A stretch of DNA of 64,000 nucleotides. It comes from Caldilineales bacterium (lineage in GTDB: Bacteria > Chloroflexota > Anaerolineae > J102). Location of the stretch: NCBI GenBank assembly GCA_019695115.1, contig JAIBAP010000006.1:62001-126000 (forward strand). The letters run 5' to 3'. Shown one piece after another: positions 1 through 9,215 of this stretch (position 1 is the first letter of the stretch; each line of letters begins with the position of its first letter). Below the pieces are notes generated by a model. That model was not told the origin of the DNA. It ran no database searches and saw only the letters and a list, made by a program, of their open reading frames with translations. The translations under genes were made by a program, and so were the position numbers.

Positions 1-508
1 TGTGCCCGGCCTCGGTGGCGTCGGAGCGGAGGAATTTGAGCCGGGCGGGGGTGTTCCAGAACAGGTGCTCGACGCTGATGCTGGTTCCGGGGGGCGAGCC
101 GATGGCGCGCTCGCCGGCCAGCCGGCCGCCTTCCAGCCGCAACTCGATGCCGGCGGCCTCGGCGGCGGCGCGGGTGACGAGTGTGAACTGGCTGACGGCG
201 CTGATGGCGGCCAGGGCTTCGCCGCGGAAGCCGAGGGTGGCGATGTGTTCCAGGTCGTCGGCGCTTTGGAGTTTGCTGGTGGCGTGGCGCTGGACGGCCA
301 GGGCGGCTTCGGCGGCGGGGATGCCGCTGCCGTTGTCGATGACGCGCACCAGCCCCCGCCCGCCCTCGCGCGCTTCCACCCGGATGTCGGTGGCGCCGGC
401 GTCCAGGCTGTTCTCGATCAGTTCTTTGGCGACGGAGGCAGGGCGCTCGACGACTTCGCCAGCGGCGATTTTGTCGGCGACGTCAGGGGCGAGGAGGCGG
501 ATGGGCAT
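1..508 (-). CDS. mutL: DNA mismatch repair protein MutL, N-terminal part (runs off the window)
   Basis: This is the first ~169 residues of MutL, the GHKL ATPase that links MutS mismatch recognition to strand incision. The protein starts MPIRLLAPDVADKIAAGEVV. It then shows the conserved GHKL motifs: an ELIENSLDAG helix, DNGSGI, and GFRGEALAAI. Translation starts at an ATG at 508 reading leftward, and the gene continues beyond position 1. The region just upstream is not the usual one. A second copy of the first ~25 codons lies at 3789-3865 beside gyrA, so this gene has been separated from gyrA by a 3.2 kb insertion. Family assignment is certain; completeness cannot be judged. Confidence 0.96.
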   Translation of the reverse strand, partial: MPIRLLAPDVADKIAAGEVVERPASVAKELIENSLDAGATDIRVEAREGGRGLVRVIDNGSGIPAAEAALAVQRHATSKLQSADDLEHIATLGFRGEALAAISAVSQFTLVTRAAAEAAGIELRLEGGRLAGERAIGSPPGTSISVEHLFWNTPARLKFLRSDATEAGH

Positions 509-536
509 GGGGGGGGATTATAGCATGGGCGGGGCC
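432..536. repeat. Direct repeat copy 1: mutL 5' end plus leader
   Basis: About 105 bp covering the first ~25 codons of mutL and ~28 bp of its upstream sequence. It recurs in the same orientation at 3789-3892 with only scattered substitutions and one length difference in a G run. The two copies bracket the toxin-antitoxin/cassette island. Confidence 0.9.
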
Positions 537-559
537 CCTGCTCACATCCCAACAAAGAT

Positions 560-587
560 TTGATCTGGAGCAATTTCTGGCTACAAT
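560..587 (+). promoter_or_regulatory. Probable sigma-70 promoter of the first toxin-antitoxin operon
   Basis: A -35-like TTGATC at 560-565 and a -10 TACAAT at 582-587 are separated by 16 bp. They point toward the toxin gene at 643. The -10 box lies inside the palindrome at 568-604, as expected for an autoregulated toxin-antitoxin operon. Confidence 0.6.
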
Positions 588-604
588 ATAGCCAGAAATT
601 GCTC
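568..604. promoter_or_regulatory. Perfect 15-bp inverted repeat, likely antitoxin operator
   Basis: The arms GAGCAATTTCTGGCT (568-582) and AGCCAGAAATTGCTC (590-604) are exact reverse complements with a 7-nt spacer. The dyad covers the -10 box and ends 38 bp before the toxin start. Its position suits binding by the antitoxin or the toxin-antitoxin complex. A transcript hairpin is the alternative reading. Confidence 0.65.
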
Positions 605-642
605 GTTGACGACACTCACTTCACCCCGGAGGAGACAGCATC

Positions 643-966
643 TTGCGTTATGAAATCATCTTTGCTCCACAAGCCGAAGAAGACTTGCTAGACTTGCGCG
701 CCAATGAGCGCGGTGAAGTCTTGGATGCTATCGAGACTCATCTCCGCTACGAACCAGAAAAAGTCAGCAAGAGCCGTATCAAGCGCTTGGAGGGGCTTGA
801 ATGGCCGCAGTATCGGCTACGGATCGGTGATATTCGAGCGTTTTACGATGTGTTCTATGTTCGTGCGGGCGGTGTTGTTGAGATACTTGTCGTTCGAGAG
901 AAAACCGAAGCTATGAAATGGCTTGCAGACTATGGGAGAAAGACGGATGATTCAGATTCCGCTTAA
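643..966 (+). CDS. RelE/ParE-family toxin
   Basis: A 107-residue protein with the RelE/ParE superfamily pattern. It has an N-terminal beta strand (MRYEIIFAPQAEEDL), two helices, and a central strand with LKR-like spacing (RIKRLEGLEWPQYRLRIGD). It continues with a RAFYDVF strand and a terminal VVREKTEAM strand. Such toxins cleave mRNA on the ribosome (RelE) or poison gyrase (ParE); which applies here cannot be told. The TTG start at 643 is chosen because GGAGGAG lies 9-10 nt upstream. The C-terminus overlaps the antitoxin by 20 nt. Toxin-before-antitoxin order is common for this class. It is the first gene of the cassette-like island. Confidence 0.85.
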   Translation: MRYEIIFAPQAEEDLLDLRANERGEVLDAIETHLRYEPEKVSKSRIKRLEGLEWPQYRLRIGDIRAFYDVFYVRAGGVVEILVVREKTEAMKWLADYGRKTDDSDSA

Positions 967-1231
967 CCAAGTGAAAGATGACCTCTCACGCTACTTGCGG
1001 ATGGCCGAAAAAGAGGATGTCATTATCACCCGCCATGGCATCCCCGCTGGCGTCTTGATCGGTTTCGAGGATCCAGAAGCCTGGTGGGAGGAGTTGCTGT
1101 TGCGTGATCCGCGTTTCAGCGCGCGGGTGGCTCAGGCGCGCAGCAGTCTACGCGCTGGGCAGGGCATTAGCATCGAGCGGTTGCGCGAGAAGCACAACAT
1201 CCAGCCGGAGACGGCCAGGGTGGAGGAGTAA
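947..1231 (+). CDS. Phd/YefM-type antitoxin
   Basis: A 94-residue protein with the Phd/YefM fold signature: MIQIPLNQVKDDLSRYLRMA, then EDVIITRHGIPAGVLIGFED. The C-terminal tail is charged and would bind and neutralise the RelE/ParE-like toxin encoded just before it. The ATG at 947 overlaps the toxin gene by 20 nt and is preceded by GGGAGAAAG, so translation is probably coupled. Upstream in-frame starts are possible but lack a ribosome-binding site. The N-terminal domain normally binds the operator, here most likely the palindrome at 568-604. Confidence 0.87.
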   Translation: MIQIPLNQVKDDLSRYLRMAEKEDVIITRHGIPAGVLIGFEDPEAWWEELLLRDPRFSARVAQARSSLRAGQGISIERLREKHNIQPETARVEE

Positions 1232-1260
1232 AGAGTGACTGCTACCGCCAGCAGGAAACC

Positions 1261-1554
1261 TTGGATCGGATTTTCCAAATGCCTGTGCCGACCTCCCTGG
1301 AATGGCGCGATATCGAGGCGCTCTTTCTTGTGTTAGGCGCACGCACGGTGGAAGGAAGCGGCTCACGCGTACGTTTCGAGTTGATGGGCGTAGATGACCG
1401 GCTGGACTACGGCGAAACGCGCTGGGTCACGCTCGGCGTGTTGCACGGGAAAGTGGTGGTCATCGTGCCTACCGAAAGTGAAGACGAGATTCATGTCATT
1501 TCCATGCGTGAGGCCGACAAAGATGAGCAACTCCTATTCTTCCGCAACCTCTGA
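1261..1554 (+). CDS. Chimeric HicA-N / BrnT-C toxin-like protein
   Basis: A 97-residue frame whose halves resemble different toxins. Residues ~1-42 (FQMPVPTSLEWRDIEALF, then VLGARTVEGSGSRVRFEL) match the HicA-type mRNA interferase. Residues ~48-97 (YGETRWVTLGVLHGKVVVIV, then DEIHVISMREADKDEQ) match the C-terminal two thirds of BrnT. The HicA C-terminus and BrnT N-terminus are both absent. The start is uncertain. HicA homology begins about eight codons before the TTG at 1261 without an in-frame start, so the native start may have been lost; ATG 1279 is the other candidate. The following BrnA-type antitoxin overlaps it by 32 nt. The join looks like recombination between adjacent toxin genes. 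Activity is unknown. Confidence 0.72.
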   Translation: MDRIFQMPVPTSLEWRDIEALFLVLGARTVEGSGSRVRFELMGVDDRLDYGETRWVTLGVLHGKVVVIVPTESEDEIHVISMREADKDEQLLFFRNL

Positions 1555-1834
1555 CGAGATCGAGATGGACGATTACCCCAAGGTCACGCAAGCTGACCTG
1601 GATCGGGCGACCTTTCGCGTCAACCTCAAGCCCACCCCGCGTAAACGGCGCGTGACCATGTTGCTGGACACCGGTTTGGTGGAGTACTTCAAAGCACAAG
1701 CTGGCGAACGTGGCTATCAAACCTTGATCAACGAAACTCTCCGACAAGCTGTGGAAGGTGACGAGCTGGAAGAAAGGCTACGACGCATTATTCGCGAGGA
1801 AATCCAGCGCGAGGCTGTGTTGGCAGGGGCGTAA
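1523..1834 (+). CDS. brnA: BrnA-type antitoxin
   Basis: A 103-residue protein with the BrnA signature in its C-terminal half: RRVTMLLDTGLVEYFKAQ followed by GYQTLINETLRQAV. This is the ribbon-helix-helix DNA-binding segment that also caps BrnT. The ATG at 1523 overlaps the toxin frame and has GTGAGG nine nt upstream; ATG 1565 is an alternative. Because the partner keeps only the C-terminal part of BrnT, it is open whether this protein still forms a complex or works only as a repressor. Confidence 0.8.
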   Translation: MSNSYSSATSDEIEMDDYPKVTQADLDRATFRVNLKPTPRKRRVTMLLDTGLVEYFKAQAGERGYQTLINETLRQAVEGDELEERLRRIIREEIQREAVLAGA

Positions 1835-1863
1835 CTGACAGTTCCCAAACAGTCACGTCGTTT

Positions 1864-1922
1864 GGTTGCGGGAATGCCGCAGGTAAGGTGGCACGGTTCG
1901 CCGTCATGGGCGGCGTTCGTCG
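1864..1922. repeat. Imperfect intergenic repeat, copy A
   Basis: This stretch after the BrnA gene resembles 2690-2741 after the next antitoxin. Both contain GGTTGCG, a GGTGG element and then a 32-nt block starting GCACGGTTCG that is identical at 29 positions. Each copy follows a toxin-antitoxin pair. They could be decayed recombination sites or cassette-associated sequence, but I do not see the R''/R' core boxes of an attC site in either. Confidence 0.6.
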
Positions 1923-2046
1923 CTTTTTGGGGCCTGCAACTTGCGCCCCTATCCACTCAACACCCTGGTTTCTCCCGTCCAAAGGGGTGCACCTGACCCT
2001 TTCGCCGTCAAAGCCACCGGCCGGCGCATATTTTCGCTTCAAACTG

Positions 2047-2055
2047 TGATATAAT
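2047..2055 (+). promoter_or_regulatory. Extended -10 promoter of the second BrnT-like module
   Basis: TG at 2047-2048, one base, then consensus TATAAT at 2050-2055 form an extended -10 element 52 bp before the toxin start. There is no convincing -35, which fits an extended -10 promoter. It lets this module be expressed independently of its neighbours. Confidence 0.6.
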
Positions 2056-2106
2056 AGCCCCGCAAGATGATGTTCTGTTGTTCTCAGCAAGCCGGGATGG
2101 TCGGCT

Positions 2107-2358
2107 GTGGTTAACTGGCAGCGTTTCACTCCTACCGATTTTGAGTACGACTTCGAGCGCGATGAGTTGGCTGCCCATCATGTATCGTTCGGTGAGGCGG
2201 TCGAGTGCTTCTTCGCTGACTTCGAGGTGCGACGCAACAAGTCGTACCGTGATCGCTACCAACTGCTGGGACACACCATCGGCGGACGATCGCTCAAGAT
2301 CATCTTTCAACTCAAACCAGGCAATACCGTGCGCATCATTACTGGATGGGATGTATGA
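2107..2358 (+). CDS. brnT: BrnT-family toxin
   Basis: An 83-residue protein with the BrnT layout. It begins with a short acidic strand and helix (FEYDFERDELAAHHVSFGEA), then the central segment VECFFADFEVRRN. The paired strands GRSLKIIFQLKPGNTVRIIT close the RelE-like sheet. BrnT toxins are ribonucleases neutralised by BrnA. The start is GTG at 2107 with a weak GGGATGG six nt upstream. The stop codon overlaps the next gene by ATGA, indicating translational coupling. Some residues differ from canonical BrnT, for example the shortened C-terminus GWDV. Confidence 0.75.
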   Translation: MVNWQRFTPTDFEYDFERDELAAHHVSFGEAVECFFADFEVRRNKSYRDRYQLLGHTIGGRSLKIIFQLKPGNTVRIITGWDV

Positions 2359-2648
2359 GTCCGCGAAGCAAAATGACCAAACAGTTATCCGAGCAAGAGA
2401 TTGACCAGACCGTGGTTGCGCAGGCCACCGATGATGCGGCCTGGGAAGCGCCCGTGCGTGTCATCAGAACCGCACCCGCCTCGCTCGCGCTTCCTGCCGA
2501 GTTAGCTGCACGAGCGGCGTTTCTAGCGCAGTTGCACCGTACTCCCAACGTTGAGGATTGGTTGCGACGCGTGATCCAAGAACGCGTTGAACTCGAAGAA
2601 GCGGCCTTTGTCGGCATCAAACGCAGTCTGGCCGCGCGGGCGAGCTAA
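2355..2648 (+). CDS. Putative antitoxin paired with the BrnT-like toxin
   Basis: A 97-residue protein translated from an ATG that overlaps the toxin stop (ATGA). The N-terminal third is polar. The middle, RTAPASLALPAELAARAAF, looks like the strand and first helix of a ribbon-helix-helix protein. NVEDWLRRVIQERVELEEA forms the second helix and an amphipathic tail. It does not show the usual BrnA motif, so I assign it as a non-canonical antitoxin from its position, size and fold pattern. Confidence 0.62.
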   Translation: MSPRSKMTKQLSEQEIDQTVVAQATDDAAWEAPVRVIRTAPASLALPAELAARAAFLAQLHRTPNVEDWLRRVIQERVELEEAAFVGIKRSLAARAS

Positions 2649-2689
2649 AGTCCGTGGCGGCAGTAGGCAACCTATCCTGTTGGGCAGTG

Positions 2690-2741
2690 GGTTGCGCCGT
2701 GGGTGGTCAGCACGGTTCGTCATCCTGGGCGGCGTTCGTCG
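2690..2741. repeat. Imperfect intergenic repeat, copy B
   Basis: Second copy of the element at 1864-1922. The 32-nt core at 2710-2741 matches 1891-1922 at 29 positions. It lies in the ~250 bp between the antitoxin and the RibD-like gene. The rest of that gap is GC-rich and I see no gene in it. Confidence 0.6.
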
Positions 2742-2896
2742 TTGGGTGGGTCTGGCGCCTGGGCCTGGCCCAACACAGCATTCTCAGAAACCATCCCTGC
2801 CCCACCCGCGCCAGCCGCAGAAAACCCGCTCTGCTCCCCCCATTTTTGAAGCCACGCAGCCCAACTCGGCCCACTTTCCTACGAAAGGAACATGCA

Positions 2897-3493
2897 ATGT
2901 CGAAAGTTATCGCAATCATGTCCATGTCGCTCGACGGTTTCGTTGCCGACTTCAACGATGGCGTGGCCGAAGTGTTCGACTGGTACTTCAGCTCGGGGGA
3001 CGTCGAGTTTCAGGCTGGAGGGGCAGACCCCATGACCTTCAAGGTGTCAGGGAGCAGCGCCGAGCACCTTCGCGGTCTCTGGTCTGAACTCGGAGCCGTG
3101 CTCACAGGTAGACGCACCTTTGACAAAGCCCATGGCTGGGGCGGCAATCACGCGTGGGGACCAGCATTCGTGGTGACCCACCACATTCCCAACGGATGGC
3201 CGCGACCGAACTCGACCGTCCACTTCGTGACCGACGGCATCGAAAGCGCCGTGAGGCAAGCCAAAGCCGCCGCAGGCGGGAAGTCCGTTGGGGTCCACGG
3301 CGCTGACACTATCCAGCAGTTGCTGAATGCTGGTCTCCTCGACGAAATCAGCGTCGACATAGCGGCGGTTCTTCTTGGCTCGGGAGTTCGACTCTTTGAC
3401 CGCCTCGCCGCCACGCCCGCCGTCCTCGGCAACCCGACGGTGATCGCGGGTGTCGGGGTTACACACCTACGCTACCCGGTACGCAAGGCGTAG
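2897..3493 (+). CDS. RibD C-terminal / dihydrofolate reductase-like protein
   Basis: A 198-residue protein of the RibD_C/DHFR-like family. It begins MSKVIAIMSMSLDGFVADFN, typical of that fold. It continues with an LTGRRTFD nucleotide-binding motif, a FVVTHHIP strand and a VGVHGADTIQQLLNAGLLDE segment. It ends with VLLGSGVRLFD. Members reduce folate- or flavin-like substrates with NADPH, but most are of unknown substrate, and this clade is common as cargo in integron cassettes. The ATG at 2897 is supported by AAAGGA seven nt upstream. The gene is directly followed by an attC site at 3534-3593, so gene plus site look like one cassette. Confidence 0.88.
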   Translation: MSKVIAIMSMSLDGFVADFNDGVAEVFDWYFSSGDVEFQAGGADPMTFKVSGSSAEHLRGLWSELGAVLTGRRTFDKAHGWGGNHAWGPAFVVTHHIPNGWPRPNSTVHFVTDGIESAVRQAKAAAGGKSVGVHGADTIQQLLNAGLLDEISVDIAAVLLGSGVRLFDRLAATPAVLGNPTVIAGVGVTHLRYPVRKA

Positions 3494-3533
3494 TCGCGAG
3501 GGAGCAAACGATGCTTTCCAAAAGCAACGCACC

Positions 3534-3593
3534 GCCCAACAACGGCATGAACCTGACTTGCTCCTCGCAAGTGGGTTATGCCGACCGTTGGGC
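3534..3593 (+). other. Integron attC recombination site (60 bp)
   Basis: The element begins with GCCCAAC (R'', consensus RYYYAAC) and ends with GTTGGGC (R', consensus GTTRRRY), which are perfect complements. Inside, CGGCATGAACC pairs with GGTTATGCCG with one unpaired base, and ACTTGC pairs with GCAAGT around a TCCTC loop. Size, box order and the extrahelical base match a folded attC hairpin. It lies 41 bp after the RibD-like gene, in the orientation expected for a cassette read rightward. No integrase is present in the window. Confidence 0.86.
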
Positions 3594-3686
3594 TATGAGA
3601 ACGAGGGCGAGGGCGGGCGCTCTTGACGCAGGGAGAGGGTGTGCTTTAATGGCGTGCAGAGCGGTATCGTAAGTCCTGGAGAGGCT

Positions 3687-3705
3687 GGGTGTTCGCAGAA
3701 CACCC
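3687..3705. other. Short hairpin in the island-gyrA gap
   Basis: GGGTGTTC and GAACACCC form an 8-bp perfect stem with a 3-nt loop. No T-run follows directly, although an 8-T run occurs ~50 bp later. It could end transcription from the island before gyrA. The remainder of 3594-3788 shows no gene. Confidence 0.4.
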
Positions 3706-3788
3706 CACTCCGTCAATGCGACGGTGGTTATCGGCCCCCAGGCAGAGCCGCTATTTTTTTTGCGCTCATCGTGGCGTCAGGGTCTTCA

Positions 3789-3865
3789 ACGGAGGCAGGG
3801 CGCTCGACGACTTCACCGGCGGCGATCTTGTCGGCGACGTCAGGGGCGAGGAGGCGGATGGGCAG
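3789..3865 (-). pseudogene. Duplicated, truncated mutL 5' fragment
   Basis: Read leftward, this encodes PIRLLAPDVADKIAAGEVVE plus four more MutL residues (RPAS and V), then diverges where true MutL continues into its ATPase motifs. The initiator position is CTG instead of ATG. Matching leader sequence runs on to 3892. It is a non-functional copy of the start of mutL, left next to gyrA on the far side of the inserted cassette island. Confidence 0.85.
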
Positions 3866-3892
3866 GGGGGGGATGATAGCATGGGCGGGGCC
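3789..3892. repeat. Direct repeat copy 2: mutL 5' end plus leader
   Basis: Partner of 432-536. The copies bracket ~3.25 kb. Because mutL and gyrA would otherwise be adjacent and divergent, this copy probably marks the ancestral junction on the gyrA side. Confidence 0.88.
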
Positions 3893-3922
3893 ACAAAAAT
3901 AGCTCATTCCCCCCCTTTCCGC

Positions 3923-3928
3923 TATAAT
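3923..3928 (+). promoter_or_regulatory. gyrA -10 element
   Basis: Consensus TATAAT lies 45 bp before the gyrA start. No good -35 is visible 16-18 bp upstream, so the assignment rests on the -10 alone. Confidence 0.55.
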
Positions 3929-3972
3929 AAACCGTTTCACCCATCCCTCCCCGACCTTCCCCAAGCAACCTT

Positions 3973-6656
<2,684 letters not shown>

Positions 6657-6660
<4 letters not shown>

Positions 6661-8048
6661 CCCTCAGCCAACTTCTTGGCCGCCAGCCGGGTTTGCAGCT
6701 CGAGTTTCTGCCCCGGCTGGAGATGGAGCCGTTGCTGGAAACGATTGTCGCCCTGGCCAACAGCGAGGGCGGGCAGATCGTGGTCGGGGCTGACCCGGCC
6801 GGGCGGCTGGTGGGCGGTTTGCAGGTCGAAGACGCCGACGACGTGGTGCGGGCGGCGCTGGTGCAGATTCAGCCGCCGCTGCGGGTGGAGGTGGAGCCAT
6901 ACGAGTTGCCGCAGGGCACGATGCTGGTCTTTGCGGCCCCGCGCACGGGCGAATTGCACAGTCTGGCCGATGGCCGGGTGTTGGTGCGGCGCGGGGCGGC
7001 CAATCAGGTGCTGACCGGCGACGACCTGACCTTGCTGGCTGCCAGCCGCGGCAGCGGCGCCTTCGAGACCGAGGAGGTGGACGGGGCCAGTCTGGCCGAT
7101 TTCGATATGGAGGTGGTGGCCGAGTATGTCGAACATCGCCGCCGCCGCCAGCCGCGCGCCTTCGTTGGCTCGACTGAATCCTTGCTCAAGCAGATCGGCG
7201 CCCTCAGTCCCAACGGCGTGGCATCGGTCATGGGGGTGCTGCTCTTTGGCCGCGAGCCGCAACTCTTCTTGCCGCAGGCCGGGCTGACGTTTGTCAAATT
7301 CGCTGGCAGCGACCGCCGCGAGGCCACCGGGCAGATCGGTTATGGCCGCCGCGAGGATGTGCAGGGGCCGCTGGCGCGGATCATCGAGCGGGCCTGGCAG
7401 GTGGTGTGGGAGGAGATGGCCAAGCAGTCGGTGGTGCGGGGGCTGGTGCGCGAGGAAGAAACCGAGTATCCGGCCACCGCCGTGCGCGAGGCGTTGGTGA
7501 ATGCCGTGGCGCATCGCGATTATCACATCGGCGGGCGGCGCATCGAGGTGCTGATGTATCGCGACCGGCTGGAGGTCGCTTCGCCGGGCGGGCTGCCTGG
7601 CTACATCACCCTGCAAAACATCATCGACGAGCACTACAGCCGCAATCCCCGGCTGGTGAATGGGCTGCTGCAATGGGGCTATATCGAGGAGTTGGGGCTG
7701 GGTGTCGACAAGATGATCGAGTCGATGGTGGCGGCGGGGCATCCGCAACCCGAGTTCCGGGCGACGCCGCACTCGTTTGTGGTCACGCTGCGCAAGGGCC
7801 GCGAGCTGGGGCAGCCGGGGGCCAAACCGCAGTGGGAGCAGAACATGAACGAGCGGCAGATGCAGGCGCTGCAATTCGTCCAGCGCGAGGGCCGGATCAG
7901 CAACAAGGACTATCGCGACCTCTGCCCCACCGTCAGCGCCGAAACCCTGCGTCTGGACCTGGCCGACCTGGTGGATAAGGGCCTGTTGTTGAAAATTGGC
8001 GACAAGAAGGGGACGTACTATGTGCTCAAGCGCCGCGGCAGCACCTGA
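6657..8048 (+). CDS. AlbA_2 (Schlafen-like) domain ATP-binding protein
   Basis: A 463-residue protein with three parts. Residues ~1-115 form an AlbA_2/Schlafen-type putative nucleic-acid-binding domain ([20 protein letters not shown], then [10 protein letters not shown]). Residues ~250-385 form a GHKL-type ATPase module with [20 protein letters not shown] as N-box and [14 protein letters not shown] further on. The end, [20 protein letters not shown], begins a winged helix. Proteins of this architecture are often called RecG-like or transcriptional regulators, but none of these labels is proven. The ATG overlaps the gyrA stop (ATGA), so the two are translationally coupled. The inverted repeats just downstream could be its binding site. 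Confidence 0.82.
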
Positions 8049-8055
8049 CCACGCC

Positions 8056-8093
8056 TTTATCCCAAGTTTTATCCCAAACGGATTTGGGATAAA
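8056..8093. promoter_or_regulatory. TTTATCCCAA repeat cluster with an 11-bp perfect palindrome
   Basis: TTTATCCCAAA (8068-8078) and TTTGGGATAAA (8083-8093) are exact inverted repeats around a 4-nt loop. A third half-site, TTTATCCCAAG, starts at 8056. The cluster sits between the AlbA_2 gene and the promoter of the next gene. It may be an operator or a transcript hairpin; there is no long T-run. Confidence 0.5.
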
Positions 8094-8111
8094 TTGGCTT
8101 ATCCGCGCAGC

Positions 8112-8139
8112 TTGCTCCAGGCGGGCTGCGTGGTATACT
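8112..8139 (+). promoter_or_regulatory. Promoter of the SH3-domain protein gene
   Basis: TTGCTC (8112-8117) and TATACT (8134-8139) are separated by 16 bp, about 40 bp before the start codon. Confidence 0.55.
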
Positions 8140-8179
8140 TGCCCCGTCTTCCCCTCATCCTTGTCTTGACGGAGCTTGC

Positions 8180-8707
8180 ATGAGCCAACGTAGCTTCCAG
8201 GCCCGCCGCCGGCAGCAGCGCCCGCGTTCACCGTGGGCGGCGATGCTGATCCCATTCCTCGCCATCCTGATCACGTTCGGGCTGTTCTATGTGCTCGTGC
8301 GCACCCTGGGTGGAGGGGCCGCGCCCCCGCCGACGCCCATCGCGCCCCCTCCCACCGCCACCGAAGCCCCGGCGCCCACCCCCACGCCCGCTCTGGCGAC
8401 GCCCACCGCCGAGCCAAGCCCGACCCCTGAACTCCCCACCCCCACCCCCCTGCCGGCCGGCCCGGACGTGTTGCGCGTCGGTGGCCAGGCGACCGTGAAT
8501 GCCGAGACCGGTCTGCGGATGCGAGGCGGGCCGGGCACCAACTTTAACCCCGTCGCCACCCTGCCTGCTGGCGCCATCGTCGATGTCATCGGCGGACCGG
8601 AGCGGGCCGACACCTACACCTGGTGGCAGATTCGTTACAAGCAGCCCGATGGCAGCCAGATAGAGGGCTGGGCCGCGGGCGATTTCCTGGATCCGGGCGC
8701 GGGATAG
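8180..8707 (+). CDS. Membrane-anchored SH3-domain protein
   Basis: A 175-residue protein. It has an Arg/Gln-rich cytoplasmic N-terminus, one membrane segment at ~21-43 (AAMLIPFLAILITFGLFYVL), and a Pro/Thr-rich spacer to ~95. A bacterial SH3 domain follows at ~100-172 with TVNAETGLRMRGGPGTNF and a WWQIRYK strand. The layout places the SH3 domain outside the membrane, where such domains bind peptidoglycan or other wall ligands. It is read from its own promoter and faces the convergent holin-like gene across a palindromic repeat. No enzymatic domain is present. Confidence 0.8.
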   Translation: MSQRSFQARRRQQRPRSPWAAMLIPFLAILITFGLFYVLVRTLGGGAAPPPTPIAPPPTATEAPAPTPTPALATPTAEPSPTPELPTPTPLPAGPDVLRVGGQATVNAETGLRMRGGPGTNFNPVATLPAGAIVDVIGGPERADTYTWWQIRYKQPDGSQIEGWAAGDFLDPGAG

Positions 8708-8727
8708 AACCTTGTGTGGGCCGGGTT

Positions 8728-8822
8728 AACGACTAAAGTCGTTATTACGAGGAGCGATTGACATTCGTAGTAACGACTTCAGTCGTTCTTTGCCGCATAA
8801 ACGACTGAAGTCGTTACTACGA
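8728..8822. repeat. Three-copy palindromic intergenic repeat (AACGACTGAAGTCGTT family)
   Basis: Three units occur at 8728-8752, 8765-8787 and 8800-8822. The last two form a perfect inverted pair with 23-bp arms and a 12-nt loop. The core AACGACTGAAGTCGTT is itself nearly palindromic and is followed by ACTACGA. The element separates two convergent genes, so it may also act as a bidirectional terminator. It resembles REP-type interspersed elements. Confidence 0.75.
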
Positions 8823-8837
8823 GGAATGGGCAAAGCC

Positions 8838-9200
8838 CTACTTCTTGTCTTCCGGCAGGACGACGTTGAGCACGATGCTGACCACCGAAACGATCAGCGA
8901 ACCCCAAAGGGCCGGTAAGAAACCAGTGACAGAGAAATCGAGGCCCAGGAGACGGGCGACGCTGCCGGTCAGCCACAGCATCAGGGCGTTGATGACGATG
9001 ATGAACAGGCCCAATGTCAGGGCCACGAGCGGGCAGGTGAGGAAACTGACGACAGGTTTGATCAGGGCATTGACCAACCCAAAGATGAGCGCCACGAGCA
9101 GCAGGTCGGTGACGCCGCCGTAGTTGATGCCGTCGATGGCCCAGGCCGCGACGCCCAGGGCCACGGCGTTGATGACCAGACGGATGATGAGGTTTCGCAT
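8838..9200 (-). CDS. Phage-holin-like superfamily IV four-TM membrane protein
   Basis: A 120-residue protein made almost entirely of four membrane segments (residues ~3-22, 30-50, 55-78, 92-115). It ends in a charged PEDKK tail. The pattern, with a short AIDGINYGG loop after the first helix and NALIKPVVSFLTCPL between the second and third, is that of the widespread holin-like superfamily IV. Despite the name these are usually chromosomal and not linked to phage, and nothing nearby is phage-like. It starts 15 bp after the DUF-type regulator upstream and is probably cotranscribed with it. Confidence 0.82.
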   Translation of the reverse strand: MRNLIIRLVINAVALGVAAWAIDGINYGGVTDLLLVALIFGLVNALIKPVVSFLTCPLVALTLGLFIIVINALMLWLTGSVARLLGLDFSVTGFLPALWGSLIVSVVSIVLNVVLPEDKK

Positions 9201-9215
9201 CGGACGCTGACTCCT

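Noticed and set aside
2679-2774. Additional attC-like core boxes (GTTGGGC at 2679, GTTGGGT at 2741, GCCCAAC at 2767)
   Set aside because: The boxes are not paired in the right order or distance and no internal complementary L boxes or folded stem is present.
8838-9200. Prophage holin
   Set aside because: The four-helix holin-like superfamily IV is chromosomal in many bacteria and no phage structural, lysis or integration gene is nearby.
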